Of a stretch of 64,000 nucleotides of DNA, positions 7,654 through 15,092 are shown piece after piece. Under the pieces are notes generated by a model. That model worked only from the letters and a program-made list of their open reading frames with translations. It was not told where the DNA came from and ran no database searches. Origin of the DNA: Bacteroides ihuae (GTDB lineage: Bacteria > Bacteroidota > Bacteroidia > Bacteroidales > Bacteroidaceae). Location: NCBI RefSeq assembly GCF_900104585.1, contig NZ_FNVX01000003.1, positions 1-64,000 on the forward strand. The letters are read 5' to 3'. Position numbers and translations under genes: made by a program. Position 1 is the stretch's first letter. The number at the start of each line of letters is the position of its first letter.

Positions 7654-8112
7654 ATGAAAGACAGTATTATCATTCACTGTTCGGCCACTCGCGAGGGGCA
7701 GAACGTCACAGCGGCCGACATTGATCGCTGGCATCGTCAACGGGGTTTTTGGAGTATCGGTTATCATTACGTTATCCGCTTGGATGGCACCATAGAAGCG
7801 GGACGGGAGGTGTCGGCCGACGGGGCGCACTGCATGGGCTGGAACGAGCGTTCGGTGGGTATTTGCTATGTTGGCGGACTCGATGCGCAGGGCAAACCGA
7901 AGGATACTCGTACGGTGGCGCAGCGGACTTCCTTGAAGCGCTTGGTGGAGGCTTTGCGGATGGTTTTGCCGAGCATCGAGCAGGTGCTGGGGCATCGCGA
8001 TACCAGTCCCGACCTCGACGGCAACGGCATCATCACGCCCAACGAGTATCTGAAGGCCTGTCCCTGCTTCGATGTTTTGTCCGAATTTGGTACTAGAAAG
8101 GAGGCGAAATAA
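7654..8112 (+). CDS. N-acetylmuramoyl-L-alanine amidase (Amidase_2)
   Basis: 152 residues forming a single amidase_2/PGRP-like domain. 'IIIHCSATREG' gives the first zinc His, 'GYHYVIRLDGTIEAGRE' the central strand, 'SVGICYVGG' the core, and 'VLGHRDTSPDLDGNG' the second zinc His with the HRD motif. There is no signal peptide, as for phage-type lysins and the amidases common next to DUF4248/HU genes in Bacteroides. Substrate is peptidoglycan, cleaving the MurNAc-L-Ala amide. The stop overlaps the next start as TAATG. Confidence 0.9.
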   Translation: MKDSIIIHCSATREGQNVTAADIDRWHRQRGFWSIGYHYVIRLDGTIEAGREVSADGAHCMGWNERSVGICYVGGLDAQGKPKDTRTVAQRTSLKRLVEALRMVLPSIEQVLGHRDTSPDLDGNGIITPNEYLKACPCFDVLSEFGTRKEAK

Positions 8113-9029
8113 TGGCACGACCTTTAAAGAGCGGTCTCGACTATTTTCCGCTGGATGTAGACTTCCTGCACGACCGTAAGGTGCGCCGCATCGTGCGCCA
8201 AAACGGTTCGGCGGGAATCTCCGCTATCATCGCCCTCTTCTGCGAAATCTATCGCGGCAAAGGCTACTATGTGGCGTGGGACGAGGATTTGTGCTTCGAC
8301 ATCTGCGATCAGACGGAGTGCGGGGCCGATGAGGTGAAAAACATCTTGCAGAGCTGTATCGAGGCTCACCTGTTCGACCCCGATTTGTACGCATTGCATA
8401 CCATTCTCACCTCCTCCGCCTTGCAGCAGCGTTACCTCAAAATCAATCAAGATTGCAAGCGCAAACGCACCATCGACCCCATCTACTGCCTCATTGCCGG
8501 CGATGAACCGCAGGCGGGTGGCGCCGATCTGCCCAAACCTGAAGTCGGGGAGGTTTCTTCCGAAGTAACGGTGGTCAAGGCCGAGGTTTATTCGGATAAA
8601 ATGCCACAAAACAAACAAGAGAAAACGAAAGTACAGCAGAGTAAAACAGATGAAAACAGACCACAGCAAAGCGCCCCTCGCCCCATCGGCAAAGGCGGGG
8701 AGGGAGCGGCTTCGCCTGTAGTTAAGAGTCCGTCTTTAGTTCAATCGATTGATAACCAAGAGAATATAGAGATTAAACCGATCTTGAAGTTAAACCTCGA
8801 TGCGGTGAATGTGAAGAATGAAAAAACGGTAGAAGCCATCAGCGCCCTCAGTCAGCGACCCGAGTTAGGCGGTCCGGGCGGCGTGTTGTGGAAAGTGCTC
8901 GGCGCCCAATACCGTCCGCTGCTCGTTCGAAAAGACAATCCGGGCGACTACATCCTCTGGGTGCTCAACAACCCCAAGCTGTTTGAAGAAACCTATAACA
9001 ATTATTTACATAAAAAGCTGCGTGGGTGA
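8112..9029 (+). CDS. DUF4373 (Lin1244/Lin1753 N-terminal domain) protein
   Basis: 305 residues. The first 110 match DUF4373: 'LDYFPLDVDFLHDRKVRRIVRQNGSAGISAIIALFCEIYRGKGYYV', as in phage-type replication or DnaD-like proteins. Residues 130-220 are a low-complexity linker rich in Lys, Gln and Pro. The C-terminus ('VLWKVLGAQYRPLLVRKDNPGDYILWVLNN') may be a small helical domain. It is coupled to the amidase gene. Role in replication or DNA binding is inferred from the family. Confidence 0.75.
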   Translation: MARPLKSGLDYFPLDVDFLHDRKVRRIVRQNGSAGISAIIALFCEIYRGKGYYVAWDEDLCFDICDQTECGADEVKNILQSCIEAHLFDPDLYALHTILTSSALQQRYLKINQDCKRKRTIDPIYCLIAGDEPQAGGADLPKPEVGEVSSEVTVVKAEVYSDKMPQNKQEKTKVQQSKTDENRPQQSAPRPIGKGGEGAASPVVKSPSLVQSIDNQENIEIKPILKLNLDAVNVKNEKTVEAISALSQRPELGGPGGVLWKVLGAQYRPLLVRKDNPGDYILWVLNNPKLFEETYNNYLHKKLRG

Positions 9030-9075
9030 TCGCTCGCTTGCCCGTGTCAATAAATATATTTAGAAATCAACAACG

Positions 9076-9306
9076 ATGGAAAACAACGATTTGATGCTAC
9101 TCTACACCACTCTCACCAAAACCGAATTGGCGCAAATGTATCTGCCCGAGGCGACGGCTGCCGTGGCTCGTCGCAAACTCAATGAATGGATCCTCCGCAA
9201 CCAATCTCTTACGGCGGCATTGCTGCAAACGGGATACGGCCACAGCACCCGCATGCTTACTCCCGCACAGGTGCGACTCATCATTCTGCATCTCGGAGAG
9301 CCTTGA
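9076..9306 (+). CDS. DUF4248 family protein
   Basis: 76 residues with the whole DUF4248 pattern: 'LTKTELAQMYLPEATAAVARRKLNEWI', 'LTAALLQTGYGHSTRMLTPAQVRLIILHLGEP'. The domain resembles a small HTH-like fold. In Bacteroides, DUF4248 genes usually sit beside an HU-like gene, smalltalk and an amidase, as here. Specific function unknown. Confidence 0.85.
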   Translation: MENNDLMLLYTTLTKTELAQMYLPEATAAVARRKLNEWILRNQSLTAALLQTGYGHSTRMLTPAQVRLIILHLGEP

Positions 9307-9406
9307 AAAAAGGAGAGCATTTGTTGCAAGATTTGATACTACAAACGGGAGTAAAATCATCGCATCTTTTTATGGAAAAGTTCGGTATTTGAATAAAAAA
9401 AAGTTT

Positions 9407-9414
9407 TATCTTTG
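9407..9414 (+). promoter_or_regulatory. -7 promoter element before the small membrane protein
   Basis: TATCTTTG fits TAnnTTTG, 26 nt before the ATG at 9440. A TTTG at 9388-9391 could serve as -33, but the spacing is shorter than usual. Confidence 0.35.
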
Positions 9415-9439
9415 TATGTGTTTAATTGAAAATAGTTTG

Positions 9440-9766
9440 ATGAAATACATAAAGATTATATACATTCCGATTTTTATAATATCATTAGTCATTCTGATGC
9501 TATCTTATTATTTTGATAAGGCGAAATTAGCGAATAATGTGGTATTATTTATAGTCTTAATTAGCTCTTCCTTTTTAGGTAGTTTCTATAGCCAATTAAA
9601 AATGAAAGAAGAGAGAAAACTCTTTCTCATGAAGCAAATGTTGCCGTTATTGATTCTTTCCTTGGCAGCTATAATTATTAGATATTTTGCTGATTATTTG
9701 TTTGTTAGCTGTATTCTGGCGTTTATATTGGGACTTTATACTTTATTGAAACTAATTAAAGTTTAA
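9440..9766 (+). CDS. Small hypothetical membrane protein
   Basis: 108 residues from ATG 9440 (MKYIKIIYIP). This start is chosen because a -7 box lies at 9407-9414 and earlier in-frame sequence overlaps the DUF4248 gene. Four hydrophobic segments are visible: about 5-24, 32-50, 67-83 and 88-104. No family recognised. Codon use is AT-rich, unlike the GC-rich genes on both sides, so it is probably a later insertion into the module. Confidence 0.6.
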   Translation: MKYIKIIYIPIFIISLVILMLSYYFDKAKLANNVVLFIVLISSSFLGSFYSQLKMKEERKLFLMKQMLPLLILSLAAIIIRYFADYLFVSCILAFILGLYTLLKLIKV

Positions 9767-9849
9767 ATGATTCTTCCCTCTTTCTCCCCCAAACATGCAA
9801 CTACTTACCGTTTCTAACCATTTCGCCATCCGCCGCCTGGTTACTGCCC

Positions 9850-9877
9850 TACATTTGCATTCGTAATCGATTACGAA
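9850..9877 (+). promoter_or_regulatory. Promoter with palindromic operator for the HU-like gene
   Basis: TACATTTG (9850-9857) matches the -7 consensus. It is followed two bases later by the perfect 18-bp palindrome TTCGTAATCGATTACGAA (9860-9877), which covers the expected transcription start. The HU-like ATG is at 9911. Confidence 0.5.
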
Positions 9878-9910
9878 GAACAAAAGTTAGTAACAAAAAT
9901 CAAAACAACT

Positions 9911-10429
9911 ATGCCTTTATTTTACAAACCATTGCAGAGCAATGTTGCCTCCAAGGATGGCAAAAAGAAGTGGCATCCACGTTTGGTGAAGGTGGGCAAG
10001 ATGATCGACACGCAGAAGATTGCCGAACTCATTGCCGACAAAGCTTCCCTCACGGCTGGTGATGTGCACAATGTGATCCGAAATCTGATGAGCGTGATGC
10101 GCGAGCAGTTGCTCAACAGCCGTACCGTGAAGCTCGACGGCCTTGGATCGTTCACCATGATGGCCAATGCCAGCGGCAAAGGCGTGCTCAACGCCGATGA
10201 TGTTTCGCCTACCCAGATTGTCAACCTACGTGTACAGTTTACGCCAACCGGCATACGTGGAATAGGTGCGGGCGGAACCACTAGGGCCATGTATACCGGC
10301 GTTGAGTACCAGCGTTGGACAGGCACTGCCGATGCTGAGACTGGAGGCGATAGCGGCGGAACGACAACTGATCCGGCCAAGCCTAGGGATCCAACCTCTC
10401 CTTCCAAGCCTAAGGATCCCCTGGCGTAA
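9911..10429 (+). CDS. HU-like DNA-binding protein (Bacteroides histone-like family)
   Basis: 172 residues. The N-terminal 'PLFYKPLQSNVASKDGKKKWHPRLVKVGKM' and the IHF/HU core 'IAELIADKASLTAGDVHNVIRNLMSVMREQLLNSRTVKLDGLGSFTM' are the family's hallmarks. The beta-arm region contains 'VQFTPTGIRG'. The C-terminal 40 residues are a low-complexity tail of Gly, Thr, Pro and Lys. This type is distinct from canonical 90-residue HU and is usually found next to DUF4248 and smalltalk. It presumably bends or coats DNA; target unknown. It has its own promoter with a palindrome. Confidence 0.88.
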   Translation: MPLFYKPLQSNVASKDGKKKWHPRLVKVGKMIDTQKIAELIADKASLTAGDVHNVIRNLMSVMREQLLNSRTVKLDGLGSFTMMANASGKGVLNADDVSPTQIVNLRVQFTPTGIRGIGAGGTTRAMYTGVEYQRWTGTADAETGGDSGGTTTDPAKPRDPTSPSKPKDPLA

Positions 10430-10679
10430 GCTTTCGGCAGCCGACTTTGTCACATCGTTTAATCATTCATAGAAGGGGCAGACTTAACCTCATTGGTGGC
10501 GCAGGATGCCACATAAGTCCCGAGTCTTTTACTCGTACAAGCCTGTTTTACCCCTTACAAGTTGAAAAACCTTCTGTGACAAGTCGGGTGCCCACCTTTA
10601 CTTCAAAGGGCACTCACACAATCGGCGGTGAGAGCAAAAAGTCAAAAAAAGTAATCAGAATTTCTAAAACCCTACAACA
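10430..10679 (+). other. Non-coding spacer between HU-like gene and smalltalk
   Basis: About 250 bp with no convincing gene; an open frame here has no recognisable protein features. It contains several short inverted stretches and probably forms a transcribed spacer or leader. Confidence 0.4.
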
Positions 10680-10775
10680 ATGAAAAAGTCAACTTGGGAT
10701 CTGATCCTGAAAATTATTATCGCCGTGGTTGGTGCCATTGGCGGAGCGTTGGGCGCACAAGCCATGACGCTGTAA
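10680..10775 (+). CDS. Smalltalk protein (31 residues)
   Basis: An ATG at 10680 opens a 31-codon frame ending TAA at 10773-10775. The product has the form MKKSTWDLILKIIIAVVGAI followed by a Gly/Ala-rich tail. This is the very short single-helix membrane peptide annotated in Bacteroides as smalltalk protein, normally between an HU-like gene and an amidase. It has one predicted membrane helix (about residues 8-27). Function unknown. A terminator follows. Confidence 0.85.
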   Translation: MKKSTWDLILKIIIAVVGAIGGALGAQAMTL

Positions 10776-10794
10776 GCGCCCTTCCACAATGAAC

Positions 10795-10855
10795 AATCCC
10801 CGATTACGATCTTTGGCAACCTGTTACCAAGAATCTGTAGTCGGGGATTTTTACT
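10795..10855 (+). terminator. Terminator after smalltalk
   Basis: AATCCCCGATTAC (10795-10807) is complementary to the GTAGTCGGGGATT stretch at 10838-10850, allowing one mismatch. It is followed by TTTT and encloses a 30-nt loop that can form a smaller inner stem. Confidence 0.75.
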
Positions 10856-10885
10856 AATAAAAGAGTGGATCGGCTATCGCTTATC

Positions 10886-11188
10886 TCAAAACATGCTGTC
10901 CCCACTTTTGTGTCCAAACGCAGGATGCAGATCGAAGCGAACAACACCCACCAGCGCCTTATCACCCACGCACTTAGCGATGCGGGCAGTTCCCTCGTTA
11001 CCAAATCCGGCACATAGTTCAAAGGCAGTAATACCTTCCGAAACTAATTCCAAAACAATTTTCTCAGCTTCGTCATAATCCACCACGCCCACTACAGTTA
11101 GCTGAATCACAGGAGAATCAATCACTGCACGATGAACTTTTGGATCGTTCTTTGGCGCAATGTAAATAAATGCGGCTTTTGTTACCAT
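10886..11188 (-). CDS. DUF6506 family protein
   Basis: 100 residues, alpha/beta. 'AAFIYIAPKNDPKVHRAVIDSP', 'LTVVGVVDYDEAEKIVLELVSEGITAFELCAGFGNEGTARIAKCVG' and 'VGVVRFDLHPAFGHKSGDSMF' fit DUF6506, a small conserved family of unknown function. It follows the VOC gene by 59 bp on the same strand and probably shares its promoter at 11840-11871. Confidence 0.7.
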   Translation of the reverse strand: MVTKAAFIYIAPKNDPKVHRAVIDSPVIQLTVVGVVDYDEAEKIVLELVSEGITAFELCAGFGNEGTARIAKCVGDKALVGVVRFDLHPAFGHKSGDSMF

Positions 11189-11247
11189 CGTTTTTCTTGT
11201 TTTAGTTGAATTTATAGAAGTAACAAAGGTAGCGTTTTTTGCAGAGA

Positions 11248-11631
11248 TTAGTCCTCGCTAATGGTTAAGATATATCCATTATTATCAAAAAGGGCAAATT
11301 CCTCTGCGCCGTAAAAGGTTTGATGTATTTCCACTGCGAGATACTCCGTATCTTTTACCTTCTCATAGAGTTCTTTCATACCTTTCATCTTCACATAGAA
11401 CGTGAGAGCAGCTACTGCGGCACGATCTGCCAGTTGAGAATATTCTTTCTTCAAACTGTGCATTTCTTGAAACATAATCGTCACATTGCCCTGAGCAACC
11501 ATGGCCCATTCTAACTCTCCTGTTTCAGGATTACTCATGGCCAGCGTAAAACCGAGCACCTCGGTATAAAACTTTACGGTTTCATTTACATTTTCAACCC
11601 CAATATTGGGTGACAGCGTTTGATATTCCAT
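11248..11631 (-). CDS. VOC family protein (glyoxalase/bleomycin-resistance-like)
   Basis: 127 residues with the VOC fold pattern: 'ETVKFYTEVLGFTLAMSNPETGELEWAMVAQGNVTIMFQE' in the first beta-alpha-beta-beta-beta unit, and 'HQTFYGAEEFALFDNNGYILTISED' in the second. Metal-binding positions are not all evident, so it could be an isomerase, resistance protein or ligand binder. It heads a likely two-gene operon with the DUF6506 gene, with a long leader from the promoter at 11840. Confidence 0.8.
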   Translation of the reverse strand: MEYQTLSPNIGVENVNETVKFYTEVLGFTLAMSNPETGELEWAMVAQGNVTIMFQEMHSLKKEYSQLADRAAVAALTFYVKMKGMKELYEKVKDTEYLAVEIHQTFYGAEEFALFDNNGYILTISED

Positions 11632-11819
11632 CTTGTTTTAGTTTAATATTAATTCATCAACAATCCTCTCGATGATCCAATAAGTATCGATAAGGTATTG
11701 CAAGCGCAGGTTAGGGGGACATTCGTTGTACATAAATCAAAGGATGAATCTATCGTGGGATAGAATAGAGGGTCGCATACAGCGTACAGTTATCTATTTA
11801 GTGTTCATTATTTGGTCAT

Positions 11820-11871
11820 GTTCACAAATAGTGAACGCACAAATATAATGAACGCTTTTCTTCCGGACAAA
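11820..11871 (-). promoter_or_regulatory. Promoter and operator of the VOC-DUF6506 operon
   Basis: On the minus strand TTTG (11871-11868), 20 nt, then TATATTTG (11847-11840) make a near-ideal Bacteroides promoter. Just downstream the palindrome GTTCACTATTTGTGAAC (minus strand, 11836-11820) covers the expected start. A degenerate copy, GTTCATTATTTGGTCAT, lies at about 11803-11819 on the plus strand. The paired sites suggest a dimeric repressor or activator. Confidence 0.6.
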
Positions 11872-11922
11872 CAATTTTGTATTTTTATGCTAAGCCCGAG
11901 TTCTAAATGAACAAGGATCGAT

Positions 11923-12405
11923 CTATGATTGATTCGTCAGCACAATAGAAGTTTCCACTTGTCTTTCCGGAACATTCCAATATTTTTTCAGCAACACATT
12001 CTTCTCCTTCTCTGAAGTCAGCCGGAAGCCATTTTTTCGATAAAAGTCGATGGCCCACGTTGCAGCTTTCCACGTGCCGATGAGGATTGGCTTCTTCTGA
12101 TTCTCAATAAGAAAGCGAAGTAGTTGTGTGCCAATGCCCCCTTTTCTACATTTTGTGCGGACGTAAGCGTGGCGAATAAGTTTAACATCCTGCACGTTCT
12201 GAATGCCCATAACGCCGAGTATCCGGTCATCTTCCTCATAGCAATAGAAGTCAACTCCCTGACCAATCTCATGCAACAGCTCACTCATGGGCATGTATGG
12301 CTCCTTCCAGCGGTCGGCCGGAATTTGATTCTTATAAGCGATGGATGCGTCGTTGATGATTTCACAAATCACATCAGTTTCCGATTCTAAACATTTACGT
12401 ATCAT
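11923..12405 (-). CDS. GNAT family N-acetyltransferase
   Basis: About 160 residues from the ATG at 12405 (MIRKCLESET); a start two codons upstream is equally possible. The GNAT fold is visible: 'IRHAYVRTKCRKGGIGTQLLRFLIE' holds the acetyl-CoA loop (RxxGxG/A type) and 'ATWAIDFYRKNGFRL' the C-terminal motif B. Substrate unknown. The start lies inside the last codons of the upstream DUF3089 gene, so the two are translationally coupled. Confidence 0.85.
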   Translation of the reverse strand: MIRKCLESETDVICEIINDASIAYKNQIPADRWKEPYMPMSELLHEIGQGVDFYCYEEDDRILGVMGIQNVQDVKLIRHAYVRTKCRKGGIGTQLLRFLIENQKKPILIGTWKAATWAIDFYRKNGFRLTSEKEKNVLLKKYWNVPERQVETSIVLTNQS

Positions 12406-13576
12406 TTTCATTTTTCTTGTTGAGTGGAGAATCTGTAAATTGTGGCATAAAGATACTGCTTTTTTTATTATACGCATCCACTCGTAAACGCACATTCTCA
12501 CGAATATCCATCCAAAACAGATTATAATCGAAGGAATGCAGATTCCTCATCTGTTTGGTCACTTTGGACGAAAAGTCCGACAAAGAAACCCATAACACTT
12601 TTGAGGTCGGTTCAATTCTTGCGCTGACCTCCTGCGGCAATAGTTTGTTGAGACTCAGCAACATACCTGCATTTTGCTCCTTGGCAACCGCTTCGGTTGA
12701 TGCAGTCCAGGTAAGCGGATTGACACAAAGTGAATCACCCTTTTCTACCTTCACCGATTGTGGCAACTCGCCTTCGAGGTAGCTACGCCAGCCAACAAAA
12801 CAACCCAAGGCATCGGGGGCCTCGCCCAGCGGAAGGTACTTGAAGGTATCCACAGGCAGTTGATGACCTACCAGATAAGCACAAACCAATTGTTGCTGTA
12901 GCGGTTTGCCGTCAAAATAATCGTGCAGCAAACGAATGGCGTGCAAAGTGCCCTGACTGTGTGCGGCAATGAGTATTGGTCGTCCCTGATTATGGTGCGT
13001 GAGGTAATACTCGAAAGCCTCTTTTATATCACTATAAGCCAAGTCGAGGGCTCGCTGCGTGGCATCCGACGTTCGGGCAAAGAAACCTTTAATGTGAACC
13101 TGCCTATAGCGCGGGGCAAACACACGGCAAGCGGCGTTAAAAGCTGTGGCCTGATTGAGAACGGCTCGCATATCGGTCAAATGATTTAGCGCCGTGTCGT
13201 TCAGGTCGGCGTTCCACGGAATATTTTTCATCGATTCAATGAGCTCCCGCTTATCGCTTATGTCACTTAAGATGGTCAGCGGATTGAGTCCGCTCAAGAA
13301 AGTTGTGGGATGAAGATAGAACACGTCGGCCGTTTGGTTCTTTATTTCTCCTTTAAGAAAAGAAGGAATACTGTCCGCCGCATTTTGTTTGTCGGGAGAG
13401 GCCGCCCAATAAAACGGGTTGCTATAATCCGGTTCCGGCCCCGTGTTGGGAGCTGCTTCTTGATCGAGCATTCGCCCCACGTAATTTTGAATAAATCGTC
13501 CTTTCGGGCCATCTGCCGACTCATTTGCCGCACCGGCAAGCATTAATGTGGTGATTGTAGCTCCTCTATTGTTCAT
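12395..13576 (-). CDS. DUF3089 family alpha/beta-hydrolase
   Basis: About 393 residues. The start is ATG 13576 (MNNRGATITT), chosen over 13609 because that upstream codon lies inside the -7 box at 13607-13614. Family motifs are 'DVFYLHPTTF', 'NQATAFNAACRVFAPRYRQVH', the nucleophile elbow 'PILIAAHSQGTLHA' (Ser in HSQG) and 'CFVGWRSYLEGE'. DUF3089 proteins are serine hydrolases or lipases of unknown substrate. The N-terminus is only weakly signal-like. It is cotranscribed with the GNAT gene and divergent from the dehydrogenase operon. Confidence 0.82.
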   Translation of the reverse strand: MNNRGATITTLMLAGAANESADGPKGRFIQNYVGRMLDQEAAPNTGPEPDYSNPFYWAASPDKQNAADSIPSFLKGEIKNQTADVFYLHPTTFLSGLNPLTILSDISDKRELIESMKNIPWNADLNDTALNHLTDMRAVLNQATAFNAACRVFAPRYRQVHIKGFFARTSDATQRALDLAYSDIKEAFEYYLTHHNQGRPILIAAHSQGTLHAIRLLHDYFDGKPLQQQLVCAYLVGHQLPVDTFKYLPLGEAPDALGCFVGWRSYLEGELPQSVKVEKGDSLCVNPLTWTASTEAVAKEQNAGMLLSLNKLLPQEVSARIEPTSKVLWVSLSDFSSKVTKQMRNLHSFDYNLFWMDIRENVRLRVDAYNKKSSIFMPQFTDSPLNKKNENDT

Positions 13577-13606
13577 CGGTTTTTCCTTTTTTTTGGTTAT
13601 TCTATG

Positions 13607-13614
13607 CAAAGATA
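13607..13614 (-). promoter_or_regulatory. -7 promoter element of the DUF3089-GNAT operon
   Basis: Minus-strand TATCTTTG matches TAnnTTTG, 30 nt upstream of the ATG at 13576. A TTTG lies upstream with shorter than usual spacing. Confidence 0.4.
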
Positions 13615-13730
13615 TAATTTAGAATAAAACAAAATAAGCTCTAACTTGTTGAATATTACAGTGCGTTCTTTATTTAATGTGTGCGAGCACGAAGTTTAAT
13701 TCTTACTTTAAATAATATATAATAAGCGTT

Positions 13731-15080
13731 ATGAAATATGATATTGGAATTATAGGAGGAGGCCCAGCGGGATATAATGCGGGTGAGAAAGCTGCAGCAA
13801 GCGGCCTGAAGACGGTTCTTTTCGAGAAGAGTGAAGTTGGAGGCGTTTGCTTGAACGAGGGTTGCATACCTTCTAAAACATTACTTTATTCAGCTAAATT
13901 ATTAGATAATGCCAAAAGTTCTGCAAAATACGGAATTTTGGTAGAAGGTTCTCCTTCGTTTGATTTGGACAAGATCATTGCTCGCAAGAACAAGACGGTG
14001 AAGAAATTGACCATGGGGGTTAAGATGAAACTGACTTCCGCGGGCGCTACTGTTGTACAAGGCGAAGCGGCTATCGCGGGCGAAGAGGGCGGAGAGATTC
14101 TGCTGACTTGCAACGGCGAACAGTATGAGGTGAAATATCTGCTGCTTTGTGCCGGCTCGGAAACGGTTATCCCGCCTATCAAGGGGTTGTCAGACGTAGA
14201 TTTCTGGACTTCGAAAGAGGCATTGGATAATAAAACGGTGCCTAAATCGCTTGCCATTATTGGTGGCGGAGTGATCGGGATGGAATTTGCTTCGTTCTTC
14301 AACAGCATTGGCGTAAAAGTGAGCGTTATAGAGATGATGCCGGAGATATTGGGTGTGATGGACAATGAGTCGTCGGCCATGCTTCGGGCGGAATATGCCA
14401 AAAAGGGAATCTCTTTTTATCTTGGAGCGAAAGTTATCGAGGTAAATTCGCATCAGGTGATCATTGAAAAAGGGGGCAAGACCCAAGAAATTGAGGCTGA
14501 AAAGATATTGGTTAGCGTAGGCCGTAAAGCGGTTCTCAACACGATCGGTGCGGATAAGCTGAACTTGGAGCTTCAGGGCCGCGGTGTGAAGGTGAACGAA
14601 TATATGCAAACTTCGCACCCGAACGTGTATGCGGCGGGAGATATCACCGGATATTCTATGCTTGCTCACACAGCTATTCGTGAGGCAGATGTGGCGATTA
14701 ACCACATTGTAGGCGTAGACGACCGAATGAGTTATGATGCCATTCCGGGTGTTGTTTATACGAATCCGGAAATGGCTGGAGTTGGAAAGACTGAAGAGGA
14801 GGTGAAAGCTTCCGGAATAAAATATAGTGTGCTGAAACTACCGATGGCTTACGCCGGGCGCTTCGTAGCCGAAAACGAGACGGGCAATGGATATTGCAAA
14901 CTGATCGTTGATGAAGCGGAAAGCATCATTGGATGTCACATGGTAGGCAATCCTGCTTCGGAACTGATCGTTTCGGTGGGTATCGCTATTGAGCAAAAGT
15001 TCACAGTGGAAGATTTTAAGCGGATCATTTTCCCGCATCCAACTGTGGGCGAAATTATACATGAAAGTTTATCTATTTGA
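13731..15080 (+). CDS. lpdA: Dihydrolipoyl dehydrogenase (E3)
   Basis: 449 residues. FAD-binding 'IGIIGGGPAGYNAGEKAA' (residues 5-22), redox disulfide 'GGVCLNEGCIPSK' with Cys40 and Cys45, NAD-binding 'SLAIIGGGVIGMEFASFF', 'VYAAGDITG', and the dimer-interface catalytic 'FPHPTVGEIIHE' at the C-terminus. It reoxidises the dihydrolipoyl group of the E2 encoded downstream. It is first in a tight operon (12 bp to the next gene) that supplies the lipoate ligase, E2 and E1 of the same complex. Full length with all catalytic residues present. Confidence 0.97.
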   Translation: MKYDIGIIGGGPAGYNAGEKAAASGLKTVLFEKSEVGGVCLNEGCIPSKTLLYSAKLLDNAKSSAKYGILVEGSPSFDLDKIIARKNKTVKKLTMGVKMKLTSAGATVVQGEAAIAGEEGGEILLTCNGEQYEVKYLLLCAGSETVIPPIKGLSDVDFWTSKEALDNKTVPKSLAIIGGGVIGMEFASFFNSIGVKVSVIEMMPEILGVMDNESSAMLRAEYAKKGISFYLGAKVIEVNSHQVIIEKGGKTQEIEAEKILVSVGRKAVLNTIGADKLNLELQGRGVKVNEYMQTSHPNVYAAGDITGYSMLAHTAIREADVAINHIVGVDDRMSYDAIPGVVYTNPEMAGVGKTEEEVKASGIKYSVLKLPMAYAGRFVAENETGNGYCKLIVDEAESIIGCHMVGNPASELIVSVGIAIEQKFTVEDFKRIIFPHPTVGEIIHESLSI

Positions 15081-15092
15081 TGAAGTCGCCTT

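Noticed and set aside
10447..10683. Open frame of 78 codons between the HU-like gene and smalltalk
   Set aside because: No recognisable protein features and overlaps the smalltalk start; composition looks like spacer sequence.
6466..10775. Complete prophage
   Set aside because: Amidase, HNH and DUF4373 are present but there is no integrase, terminase, capsid, portal or tail gene.
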